In this document: positions 19,231-28,801 of the stretch, in pieces
How positions within the stretch are numbered: the first letter of the stretch is position 1
Layout of the letters: every line of letters begins with the position of its first letter
DNA from: Bimastos eiseni
Lineage: Eukaryota > Annelida > Clitellata > Crassiclitellata > Lumbricidae
DNA length: 64,000 bases
Reading direction: 5' to 3'
Assembly (NCBI GenBank): GCA_959347315.1
Contig: OY365809.1
Span: 1 to 64,000 of the forward strand
Translations under genes and position numbers: made by a program
The notes under the pieces: model-generated
What the model was told of the DNA's origin: nothing
Databases searched by the model: none
What the model saw: only the letters and a program-made list of their open reading frames with translations

Positions 19231-19690
19231 ATTGGTATGGGTTTAACAGTATGATAATTCTCATTATGAACAAGATTAGCGTCGTTAATAAGTGCTCTGG
19301 GTCTGAGTTTGTGAATAGTTCAAACCGTGGTCCTAACTTAACGGTTTCATTCATACAATTTGTAAATTCTTCATCTTCAAAAATTTGATTTAAGGATAGA
19401 AGGCGGGCTAAACATTCCATGAAGAACCATGAGGATTTGTCAACTGCAGACGCGTTAGAATTCAATGAATAATAAGTTTTGGTACACAGTGCACAAGAAA
19501 TTACTTCCTGAAGATTATAGATTGTGCGGGAACAAATGAACCACCTAAATATATAACGTTTGTGAAAAAAATAGATAAGTTCGAAGCTGGCGAAGAGCAG
19601 AAAGTTGAAAATATAGGGCTCGCAAAAGAGCGAACGACCACAAAGTTGACCAAACGTGGCCACCGAGATCGCCCAATCAATGCACCACAA
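19196..19690 (-). CDS. unassigned 164-aa open frame
   Basis: I do not recognise this. It starts with ATG on the - strand and is Phe/Ile/Cys-rich with a more ordinary stretch in the middle (SWFFMECLARLLSLNQIFED). No signal, splice partner or family motif was found. Its 3' end overlaps the L2-type tail, which argues against a real gene. Chance frame or part of a decayed element is most likely. Confidence 0.15.
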   Translation of the reverse strand: MWCIDWAISVATFGQLCGRSLFCEPYIFNFLLFASFELIYFFHKRYIFRWFICSRTIYNLQEVISCALCTKTYYSLNSNASAVDKSSWFFMECLARLLSLNQIFEDEEFTNCMNETVKLGPRFELFTNSDPEHLLTTLILFIMRIIILLNPYQCIVYNVIKAFI

Positions 19691-19899
19691 ATTCTCAGGA
19701 AAGAAAGCGTAAATGTCAAAAGTTGATGACGTTATTCAGTCAATTTAACAGAGACATACAAGATTGTAACGGAGAAAGATACTTCATATTAAGCTCGCAA
19801 ACTCTTCAAATTTCCCTTATATGATAGAACCAGAGATCACAGTAACAAGATCTTCAAAAATCGGTTGGGTTGATAAGTCGCGATTCTTCATAGCGATAG

Positions 19900-20010
19900 T
19901 GCTTAACCCATGGATTCAGCAGAGCGATGGATGGCGAAACCGTTTCTGTGGACTCGATTGATGCATTCAAGAAGAAATTGAGTAAATTTAGATATCATGA
20001 CGAGGAGGAA
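19900..20010 (+). pseudogene. possible LINE ORF2 C-terminal scrap
   Basis: The frame reads DGETVSVDSIDAFKKKLSKF, resembling the V..SV..FK..LD end of CR1/Jockey-type ORF2 proteins. Very short and isolated. The sequence to 20580 shows only simple repeats and an (AT)n run. Confidence 0.35.
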
Positions 20011-20589
20011 GACGCAAGAAATGGTTCTAATACAGATGTAATTCATCTGAACCACTATAAATCTTTGTCATGCTTTTGTATTAGTAGTTCCATTAGTTTA
20101 AGTATCAGGATTACTGAGGGGCAGAAGTGGTAGCATACGCTTATAGGCGTTAGGAGGTTACATAGACAGGCCGGCAACAAAGCCCTAAGTAAAAAGAGAG
20201 ACAGAGAAAGACAGAGGCTGTGTTTGTGTGTGTATCAAAAGAGATGTTTCTTGTGCCAATTGTCGTGCAGGACTTTATACCCTTGCAGGCTATGGCGCTA
20301 TGAAATCAGACAGGTGTCAGCGTCTGATCATCATCATCCACGACATCAAAGACATACATCGAACGAACATAAACTCAACGACGAACAGCAGCCAATGCAA
20401 CAACCTCAGTAGCCAATGGAAATTGGGATTGGGAAGAGATGGATGGATTGGAAGATGAAAGGATGGATAAATCAAACGAAATAAAACAATGAGACAAGAT
20501 AAGGCAGAGGGGCAGACGGGGCTGATGAGACAGAGAGATGAATATATATACATTTATATAATATACATACATATATATATAACGTACTT

Positions 20590-22400
20590 TCCAGCAAAGG
20601 CTGATTTACGAGAGGAATGGCCTTTGACAGAGCTGCAAAGTGTGACCTTGAGATAAGACGGCAGATGACCTGTGCGCGCTCTGTACATGAGGAGTGCCAG
20701 CTTGTAGCAGATACGCTCACAGACAGGAAGCCGGTATAGAGAACGAAGAGCAGGTGTACTATGGCCTCGGTAGGAGAGCCCAACGCACAGTCGTGCAGCC
20801 TGATGCAGTATTCTAGTTAGCGGAAGCAGTGTGCATTCAGGGAGGCCACAAAGTACTGAGATGCAGTAGTCAAGACGCGTCAGGATAAGGCAGTGTATCA
20901 GTGTTTTTAGGGATGCAAAGTCAAAAATAGAGCGAAGTTGTCGGATTCTCTGGAGATGAAACAGGCATGCCCTGGAGATTGCAGCAATTTGAGGTTAGAG
21001 AGAAAGTTTTGAGTCGAGAATGACTCCAAGATCCCGAACAGTGAGTGATGGAGAGAGTAGAGAAGAGGATGTAGAGAGTGAGAGTTCAGGGCTCTGAGGA
21101 AGCTGAGAGGAGCGGTCAAACCAGATGAGCTCAGATTTGCCCGATTTACGTTTGAGACGCATAGACAGACTCCACCGCAAGATGTCGTCAATGCAGGCAC
21201 GAGTCGCTCTGTAGCATTTGCAACTTCGTTTAGTCGCAAATATACATAGAGTTGAGTGTCATCAGCATATAAATGGATTTCCACGCCGTAGCGAGAGGCG
21301 ATGGCTGAGAGTGCAGACATGTGGAGGATGAACAGCAGAGGCCCTAGGACAGAGCCTTGCGGGACACCAAAGAATGATACAATGGATGATGGATGATACA
21401 AGCAAGTTGATGCGAACATACTGAATGCGATTAGAGAGGTAAGGCAGAAACCATTTGAGAATCGCGTCGGAGATGCCGAAGGAATGTTGCAGGAATCTGA
21501 GTAGGATGCAGTGATCTACACAGTCAAAAACAGCAGAGAAGTCTAGAAGTATTAGAGCAGTAACATATCCCTTGTCTGCAGCAAGGACCATGTCGCAGTA
21601 GACTTTCCGGACGGATGTTTCCGTGAAATGGAATTGCCGGAATCCTGACTGTTTGCAGAGAGGTAAGGGAAGAGCTGAGTGTGGACGACTCTTTCTATCA
21701 ACTTAGACAGGAAGGAGACACTAAGAGATAGGTCTATAGTTAGAGGAGAGAATGGGATCAAGGCCACTCTTCTTGAGACGAGGGCGAATGACTGATCTCT
21801 TCTGAGAGTTAGGAAGCAAGCCAGTAGAAAGGGAAAAGTTGATTAGGAATGCAATGATGATGGCAAAGAGATGAGGGTGAGATTTTAGAAGCCATGAGAT
21901 TTTAGAAGCCAGGGTCAAGTTCACAGTGTTTGGATGTGGATTTAGTCAGTAGGTCAGCAATGTAGTCAGGAGTGACAGGGTCAAAGGTTGACAGTGAGAT
22001 TGTAGTAAGGATAGGTATTTGAGGAGGATGAGAGTTTACAGTGCTATCTCTAATACAGTTTACTTTATCTAGGAAAGAATTTAAGATCTCGTCTGGTGTG
22101 CCGGCTTGGCAGTCTGAAGCAGATGAGTGGAGGAGAGAATTCAGGATGTTCCATGTATTTCTTCCTCCTTGCGCATCACCAAGACGTTTACGTATGAATT
22201 CGACACGCTTCTCCCGGAAGAGGTGTCGTTGGCTGATTTGATTTTTAATCCAGTGTTCTCGCGTTTCAGTCGTTCTCAAACAGCGATATAGTCTTTCGAG
22301 TCTACTGGTTTCCCTCTTTGATTTTGAGCATTCCCCGTCAAACGGGTTCGTCACTGGCAACTTGAGGCGATTATAAGACGACATAGAGCCAACAGTCACT
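20590..22400 (-). pseudogene. L2/CR1-type LINE, decayed reverse transcriptase
   Basis: On the - strand, in order: a pre-RT segment with DEILNSFLDKVNCIRDSTVN (about 22080); LSKLIERVVHTQLFPYL (about 21700); motif A as LILLDFSAVFDCVDH (about 21530); GVPQGSVLGPLLF (about 21350); and motif C YADDTQLYVYL (21246-21272). After these come LTVRDLGVILDSKLSL (about 21010) and the C-terminal region. At least three frameshifts separate these pieces, so it is inactive. The apurinic-type endonuclease expected at the N-terminus of intact L2/CR1 ORF2 is not visible. Confidence 0.88.
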
Positions 22401-22890
22401 TAATCGTATCAGTAGCTTCAGAGACTTTACCTGATAGGCAGAACAGATAGCTCCCACTCCTTGAGATGCAACAATTCTTTGAGCCTACCCATACTTACCG
22501 CCATTTGCTACAGTGAGGAAACATCCGCTTAGACCAGAGGGTGGTAAAGGTCTCGTCTCCAAAATAGTGTCGCCTAACAAATGTCTCTTGGCTCCAAAAT
22601 TGGCGCCGAAACGTTTCCAAGGCCGTATGACAATTTGGCCATGTGTCACTCATCGTTCCAGTTGATAGCGCATATAATTATACATAAGGTCTGAACGATA
22701 TCGATTATCGTGTCTCTGAAACCTGAAAGACCAAAGAGCATATATAGAAACCTGAAAGACCAAAGACCGACTGACTGTCTCCATATCCAGCGTGACAAAT
22801 TGGTCTTTATCTAACGTATAATGATTCACTAAAGTTATTTTGTCTGGTCGGCACATCGGACCAAGACATAGGCTTCCAGGATATAGATAC
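22401..22890. other. no gene seen
   Basis: May include more 5' sequence of the neighbouring LINE, but no readable domain. A short direct repeat (AACCTGAAAGACCAAAGA at about 22721 and 22749) is the only visible structure. Confidence 0.4.
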
Positions 22891-22902
22891 ATGTATACCT
22901 AG

Positions 22903-22951
<49 letters not shown>

Positions 22952-22972
22952 ATCTGTCTCTCTCTCTCCTGA
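22903..22972 (+). repeat. (CT)n microsatellite
   Basis: Run of CT dinucleotides with minor interruptions. Confidence 0.93.
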
Positions 22973-24224
22973 AAGTAATGTTGAATCGACTGAAATGATC
23001 TTCATGGTGTTAGTAATAGAATTCTCAAGTACGTATGTTGCGCCGCAGTAGGCCATATCACTTGAACGGTTCTCGTACAAACCCAATCACTGCGTTTAGA
23101 TGCAAACATCAGACATCCCTCCACTGCCTCATCCCTCCACTGCCTCTCCAGATTCTACGCTCATCATGCTAAGCTGAGTCCATCTCTAAAGCTGCTGTTG
23201 CTGCTTCATCTTCATCTTACTGTAGGACTGTAGGCCATCGCTGGGCTGATGAGCCAACAGCACCACCTCAGCCATCATCACTACTACTGCCAGTTTCATC
23301 GCTGAAATTTCTCACCTGCTGCTGCTATTGCTGCAACAGCGAAGACTCTACTGCAGCGATGCAATGGCGTGTATGATGCTGCTGCTGAAGCTACAGTGTT
23401 GGTTGAGTACGAATGCATGAGGTAAGCACAGATCTTTTCTACCTAGAAACACCAATTGATGAACATTATTATTGTTCAGAATGTTTTTACGGTCAAAGAC
23501 TGGACCGAGCAGATGTCCGATTAATTGGGCTGTGAGTGCCTGATTCCTTATATCAGAAGCCTTCAGTCGATTGTGTGATGCACCCTATAAGAGCCGCTTC
23601 TTGCTCCCTTGTTGTTCCATTGAACAGACAAAGCTTCTTTATTTAACCCCCAACTTCCGACCTCTGGCCAACCCCCGGGGGTCGGCTAGATCCCTCAATT
23701 TCTCTACCCACGGTGCAGTGCAGGATTGCATTTGTTGTCTGCTCTGTATTCATTGATCTAGGACAGATTAATTATCGACCTGGATTTTCAATTTGACTTG
23801 GTGACTCAGTTTGGAGCTACAAATTCTGGTCAGAAAAGGCATGCCTAGGCTTTTAGAGAGACAGGAACCGAGACAGAGCATGCAATTATTTATATGGTCT
23901 CGACCCTTCTAAAGTTATGCAGTTGCCCGTTTGAATTGACCCCGACGCCATTTAATGTGCACGGACCGAATTAGCTCAAGATTAAGATCTCTTACATGTC
24001 ACAATGTACCATATGCCATCATCGGAATGCGAACTGAACCGAACCGAGATCTACATGCATCTTTAGCAGGAGCTCATGCCATTGCCTATGCCCTAACGGC
24101 TCAACCAGTCTGGTTGAAATCTGGGTGCATAGGTCCTTGATAAGACGACTATTGTGCACAGTTTAGTATCCCTGCTTTAATGGAAGTTGGAATGAAGAAA
24201 CGGTTTCATTGACATACATGTAGT
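22973..24224. other. no gene seen; CTG/CAT-rich low-complexity patch
   Basis: 23160-23400 is rich in GCTGCTGTTGCTGC and CATCATCAC-type words; the rest is ordinary intergenic sequence with chance frames only. Confidence 0.4.
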
Positions 24225-24440
24225 TTAAGTAGCACAGTGGCCGATAGGTTAGAGCAGTCAGCCCGTAACGTTCAGTGTGTGCTGAGCGCGCGGGTTCGAG
24301 CCTCATTCGGTATGAACCTTGAGCAAGTTCTTCGCGCACCATTGCTCTGCTGTACAACTGCAATTGCGCCGTCGAGGCGTTTGTATGCACTTCTGATCAA
24401 AAGATGTTGGAAAAAGGGCGGTATCAAATTTGGGAAATAA
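24225..24440 (+). mobile_element. tRNA-derived SINE
   Basis: The head resembles a tRNA gene with pol III boxes: A-box-like AGTGGCCGATAGGTTAGAGC and B-box GGTTCGAGCC 34 bases later. It continues into an unrelated body and ends in an (AATT)/(A)-rich tail, AAATTAATTAATTAAATAAA. The fold is too diverged for a working tRNA. The sequence to 24780 shows nothing further. Confidence 0.65.
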
Positions 24441-24779
24441 ATTAATTAATTAAATAAAAAGTAGCAGTCTCATAATTATATGAAACTAAATAATAGTGTA
24501 ATTGGAAGCTGGATTGATGAAAAACTAAGAGGGTAGGCTGAAGTAGAAGTTGCATTAATGCTCAAACTATATGCTAAAATTGGAAAAAAATGATGTCGGA
24601 CTATAGAACTTTCGGGCTATCGAACCTATTATTACCTGAACTAAAAGTTTAAACTGCTGCAGTTTGATGGAGAATTAGGCCTAAAACTCCTTTTTCTTAA
24701 TATTTTTTCTTATTTTTTGTCATTACATCGTGATTGACTGCTGGTCATTACACAATTTTTACGTATTATTTAACAATTC

Positions 24780-25000
24780 ATTCATTCTTGAATAACATTT
24801 ATATAGTGCCCCTCAAGAAAGTGTATCTGAAGGCCATCCTTGCCCAATCACGGCGATACAAATCAGTCTTAAGCAACTTTTAATTCAATGACTCATTACT
24901 TCTTGGTAGCAATTGCATCTCTAAGAGGAATGTGTTCCAGATGGAAGGCCAACAACTGAGAAGGTGCGTTATGAGATGGGAAGCCAGTGCAAAGATTCCT
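24780..25000 (-). mobile_element. L2-type LINE 3' tail
   Basis: ATTTATATAGTGCCCCTCAA is the reverse complement of the L2-type end (TTGAGGGGCACTATATAAAT). It continues into decayed 3' sequence; no domain is readable. 25001-25310 shows nothing recognisable. Confidence 0.5.
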
Positions 25001-25320
25001 GCATGTAATAAGAAAGTGTATTCAGTGTTGGAAGTTAATTAACTCCATTTTAAAACTGACGAAAATTGGAAGTACTGGTGGCTATTGTCATTGTTTTGGC
25101 ACGTGTGCCCATGCGTGTGGGTGAATCAACCTGGTCAATTTGGAGACTACGACAAATAGTAGGCTTATCCTTTGCGAGTGGTTTACCATGGCAGGAATAA
25201 AAATATCTATAATTTAGAAAATTTTCAGATTTCTGACCCCCTGCTTTCTTTGACAAATCGGACCATGTATTGATCTTTGTGATAATAACAACAACAACAA
25301 CAACAACAACATTCTATTGA

Positions 25321-25321
<1 letters not shown>

Positions 25322-25374
<53 letters not shown>

Positions 25375-25390
25375 GTCTCTCTCTTTGCTG
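25322..25390 (+). repeat. (CT)n microsatellite
   Basis: CT dinucleotide run, preceded at 25288 by (CAA)n. Confidence 0.93.
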
Positions 25391-26215
25391 ATCTCAACTG
25401 CTGAATGTCCTCAAATCGTCTTTCACTAAACTCTTCCAAGACTCAATTGATCTGGTTGGGCACCCGCCATCAGCTGCTTAAACTTGATTACGCTGTACTT
25501 GCCTAGAGGTTCCCTCAGTTTACTTTCCTGACAACTATCCGCGCACTAGGTGTTGCTTTAGACAGTACTCTATTTTTTTCTGCAAATATCTCTAATCTCT
25601 TTCGGTCCAGCTTTTATCATTTGCGGCGATCCGTGTCCTCAACAATTTTTTCGTCCATGGTTCATGCCTTCATCTGTTTCCGCATGGACTAGTCACTCCT
25701 GTAACTCATTACTCATTGGCCTACCAAAACTCCGCCTCACTCCGCTCCAGTCTGTACTCAATGCAACTGCTCGTCTGATCGCCCGTATTCCTCGTTTCTC
25801 ACACATTCCTACTTTCATGACTGAACATTTTCCTTGACTTCCCCTAACTGATAGGATTCAGTTCAACATTTTCGTGTTTGCATACAAAGTGTTGTTGGGT
25901 CAAGCTCCGCGCTATCTTTGTGGTCTTATCAGGAAACCTCTCTCTGGACGTCCTCTCCGCTCTATAAACCGTCACGACCTTCGAGCACCTATGTCTAGAA
26001 CTGCCACAGCTCAGCATCGTGCCTATGCCTCTGTTAGCCCTTCGCTATGGAACAGCCTTCCAGTTGTGACTCGTGCTGCCATCTTATCTGGTAGCACAAC
26101 TGTTTCTGCTAGTTTTCTTAAGACTTCTTTTCTCTGGGGGTTCTTCGCATTGGGAGCGCCTCTGATTAGGCTGTACTATGTGTGGCGCTTTATAAATCCG
26201 TAAATAGAATAGAAG
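25390..26215 (+). pseudogene. L2/CR1-type LINE, C-terminal half of ORF2
   Basis: Broken frames read TIRALGVALDSTLFFSANIS, SSMVHAF, NSLLIGLPKLRLTPLQSVLN plus ATARLIAR, then an open stretch (25874-26203) with GQAPRYLCGLI, LRSINRHDLRAPMSRTATAQ and SPSLWNSLPV. These are the usual post-RT motifs of the clade. It ends GGCGCTTTATAAAT followed by AATAGAATAGAAG. Confidence 0.85.
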
Positions 26216-26263
26216 AGAAGAGTATAGAACAACAACAGTAAAATAGAAAGAGTAGTAGCAGTG

Positions 26264-26303
26264 GTAATAATAATAATAATAATAATAATAACAATAATAA
26301 TAA
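26264..26303 (+). repeat. (TAA)n tract at the left edge of the LINE nest
   Basis: TAA triplets with one interruption, directly before the 5'-truncated LINE at 26320. Confidence 0.9.
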
Positions 26304-26319
26304 TGAAATTAACAATAAT

Positions 26320-28435
26320 AACTAGGGGCCCTGACGGTTTCAGGCCGGGCCACCTGTTGGACCTGACAGGGTTTGGTGGCGGGGAGCAGCCCCTTGTCGA
26401 CGCCCTTCCTGACTTCACGAATCTTCTGCTCCGCGGAGGTTGCCCTTCGGAGGTGAGGCCGATCCTTTTCGGGGGCAACATGATTTAGCTCAACAAAGAA
26501 TCTGGGGACTAAGACCTATAGCCGTGGGATATGTGTGGCGAAGACTTGCAGCCAAATGCGCCAATCGATACGTTATATCGAGTCTCGCATCCCACTTCGC
26601 ACCATTGCCGTTGGGTATCGGGGTACCAGGCCGATGCGAAGCCTCAGTCCACGCCACACGACGGTTTGCTAGTTCCATGGGTCAGTACCAGGTGTTGGTG
26701 AAGCTAGACTTCGCCAATGCTTTCAACTCCCTGAGACGGTACGTAATGCTTAAGACGGTACTCGATATCATACCTGAGCTGTACCCTTTTGTCTACCAGG
26801 CATACTCGGCGCCCTCTGTCCTACAGTTTGGTAGCCTGCTTTTGTCGTCGCAGATGGGGCCACAGCAGGGAGATCCACTTGGCCCATTATTGTTTAGCCT
26901 ACCGTTGCAGCCCGTCCTCCACTCGCTTGAATCCACATTCAAAGTGGGATTTCTGGACTATCTGACGTTCGGTGGAGAGGCGTAGGCGGTTGCACGTGAC
27001 GTGCTGGTAGTGTCTGCCTCGGATTACGGTTGGGTCTCAACCTTAACCCTTCTGAATGCGAGGTCTATGCATCAGAGGCCTCTGTCCGGATACGCAAGAG
27101 TTGGAGCGGCCGCATTGGACCTTTTGGGAGCCCCTCTGTTCCGAGGTGAAGCGTTGGATACCGCATTGGAGAGTCAGTGTAGCGGACACCGCCGAGCTCT
27201 GAAGAGAATGCGCGCTTTGCCATCACAGAATGCCTTAATTTTTTACGTTCGTCCTTCGGCGCCTCAAAGGTCGGCTACCTCCTCAAATGATCCCCTTCTA
27301 TGGCCATCCCGCCCTCGAAACATTGAACGGAATACAGACTTCTGGTCTGGAATCCATAGTTAATTGCACCCTTAACGATCTGCAGTGGGTACAAGCCTGA
27401 CTCTCAATAAGGGAAGGCGGACTCGGTGTTCGTCGGGTCGTTTCGCTGGCTTCTTCTGCCTATTTGGCCTCGGCAGCATCGACCCTCGACCTGCAGCCCG
27501 CCATCCTGACTGAAGTGGATGTGTCTATGGACGATTTCAGGGGCGTCCTGATGGAGGCACGGCGCGATTCCCTACCCAAGATATTGCAGCCCGAACTAAT
27601 CAAGCAGAGCATCTGGAACCGTCCACTTGTCGATAAGGATAAGGCTACGATCCTGGGCTTGTCGAGTATGCAAGACTGGATGCGGCATACATCCCCCATT
27701 CTGCCGATTGGCTCACCGCTCTGTCCATTGCAGCATGCGGCATCGTCCTCGACAATGAGGCAGTTAGGGTGGCGGTAGGCCTGAAATTGGGCCTGGCCAT
27801 ATGTGGCCCTCATAGCTGCCAGTGCGGTGAGGTTGTGGGTCCGGAGTGTCACCACGGATTTGTGTGTAAGAGGACCCAGGGTCGCTCCTTACGTCAACAC
27901 GCTGTCAACGACATCCTCTGGTGGGCCGAGATATCAAACATAAAGGAGCCGGCCGGACTCTTCAGGTCGCACGTTAAAAGGCCCGATGGTGCAACTCTGA
28001 TTCCCTGGTTGGGCGGGAAAAACTTAGCTTGGGACATCACGATAATACACACCTGTGCTGCCTTCTAAATAGCACCCCAGACCGATTCCGCGTCGGTGCA
28101 GACGGCGGGCCGCAAGACCTTGAAGTATGCAGGGCTCCCGGTCACGCACATTTTTCAGCCAGTAGCCATTGAGACCATGGGCCCGCTTAACCACTCCGCT
28201 ACTGATTTTATCAACGCAATTGGAGCTCGCATCTCTGCCATTAGTGGCGATAGGCGCGAGGCTTTCTTTCTTTTCCAACGTTTATCCATCTGTATTCAAC
28301 GCTATAATTTTGTGGCTTTCCAGAACGCCTTTCCCTCACCCCCAGAAGACGAGGCCTGACCATCCAGACATAGGTTTTAGCATAATATTATTAATCTCTA
28401 AGTCCTTGGGAAAATGAAGTACCTCAGGGCTAAAA
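26320..28435 (+). pseudogene. endonuclease-type LINE, family A, 5'-truncated and decayed
   Basis: Begins inside the RT (GPDGFRPGHL) next to (TAA)n. It keeps LRPIAVGYVWRRLAAKCANR, LVKLDFANAFNSLRR and QQGDPLGPLLFSL. The catalytic box reads GFLDYLTFGG instead of the LDD form. A C-terminal zinc-finger/endonuclease segment follows (CQCGEVVGPECHHGFVCKR; KRPDGATLIPW; AWDITI) and an end at 28357-28359. Several frameshifts and stops. The 3' UTR (28360-28432) contains AATGAAGTACCTCAGGGC and is shared with the fragment at 31993-32115. Confidence 0.87.
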
Positions 28436-28801
28436 CAAACAAACAACAACAAAATAAAAATAACAATAATGATTACGAAAATAATCGTATTGTATTGTAA
28501 TTGAATAATCGATTTGAGGCAGCGGACGTGGTGGGCGGAAAATTTTTAATGTCCGACTATTTAGCAAAAATACCGCGTAACGAGTAATCGTCAGAGTTGG
28601 ATTTTAGCATCGTCTAATGGATTAACAACTCGTGACCCGATTGATTATATTCACCACATCTTGTTCGCCAAGACCACAACACGATTGGTTTGTCAAACTT
28701 TGTTTCAACTTATATGTAGCCGTGCATTTGAATTGATCGCCGCTTGCCATGCTTTAAGGCCAGCGACGTCAACGTTGCCAATGGCAACGATTACTGCTTA
28801 A
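28436..28801 (+). other. probable 5' UTR of the intact LINE
   Basis: Lies between the 3' end of the family-A element and the ATG at 28802. The first part (28436-28510) is A-rich with AACAAACAACAAC; the rest is unique sequence without a frame. The exact 5' end of the LINE is not visible. Confidence 0.45.

Noticed and set aside
20224..20458. Short frames in 20.2-20.5 kb as a gene
   Set aside because: Overlapping frames of 62-78 aa on both strands in simple-sequence DNA, no motif, no consistent start context.
24225..24310. Possible tRNA gene
   Set aside because: A- and B-box-like words are present but the acceptor and anticodon stems do not pair and the unit runs into a SINE body with an A/T tail.
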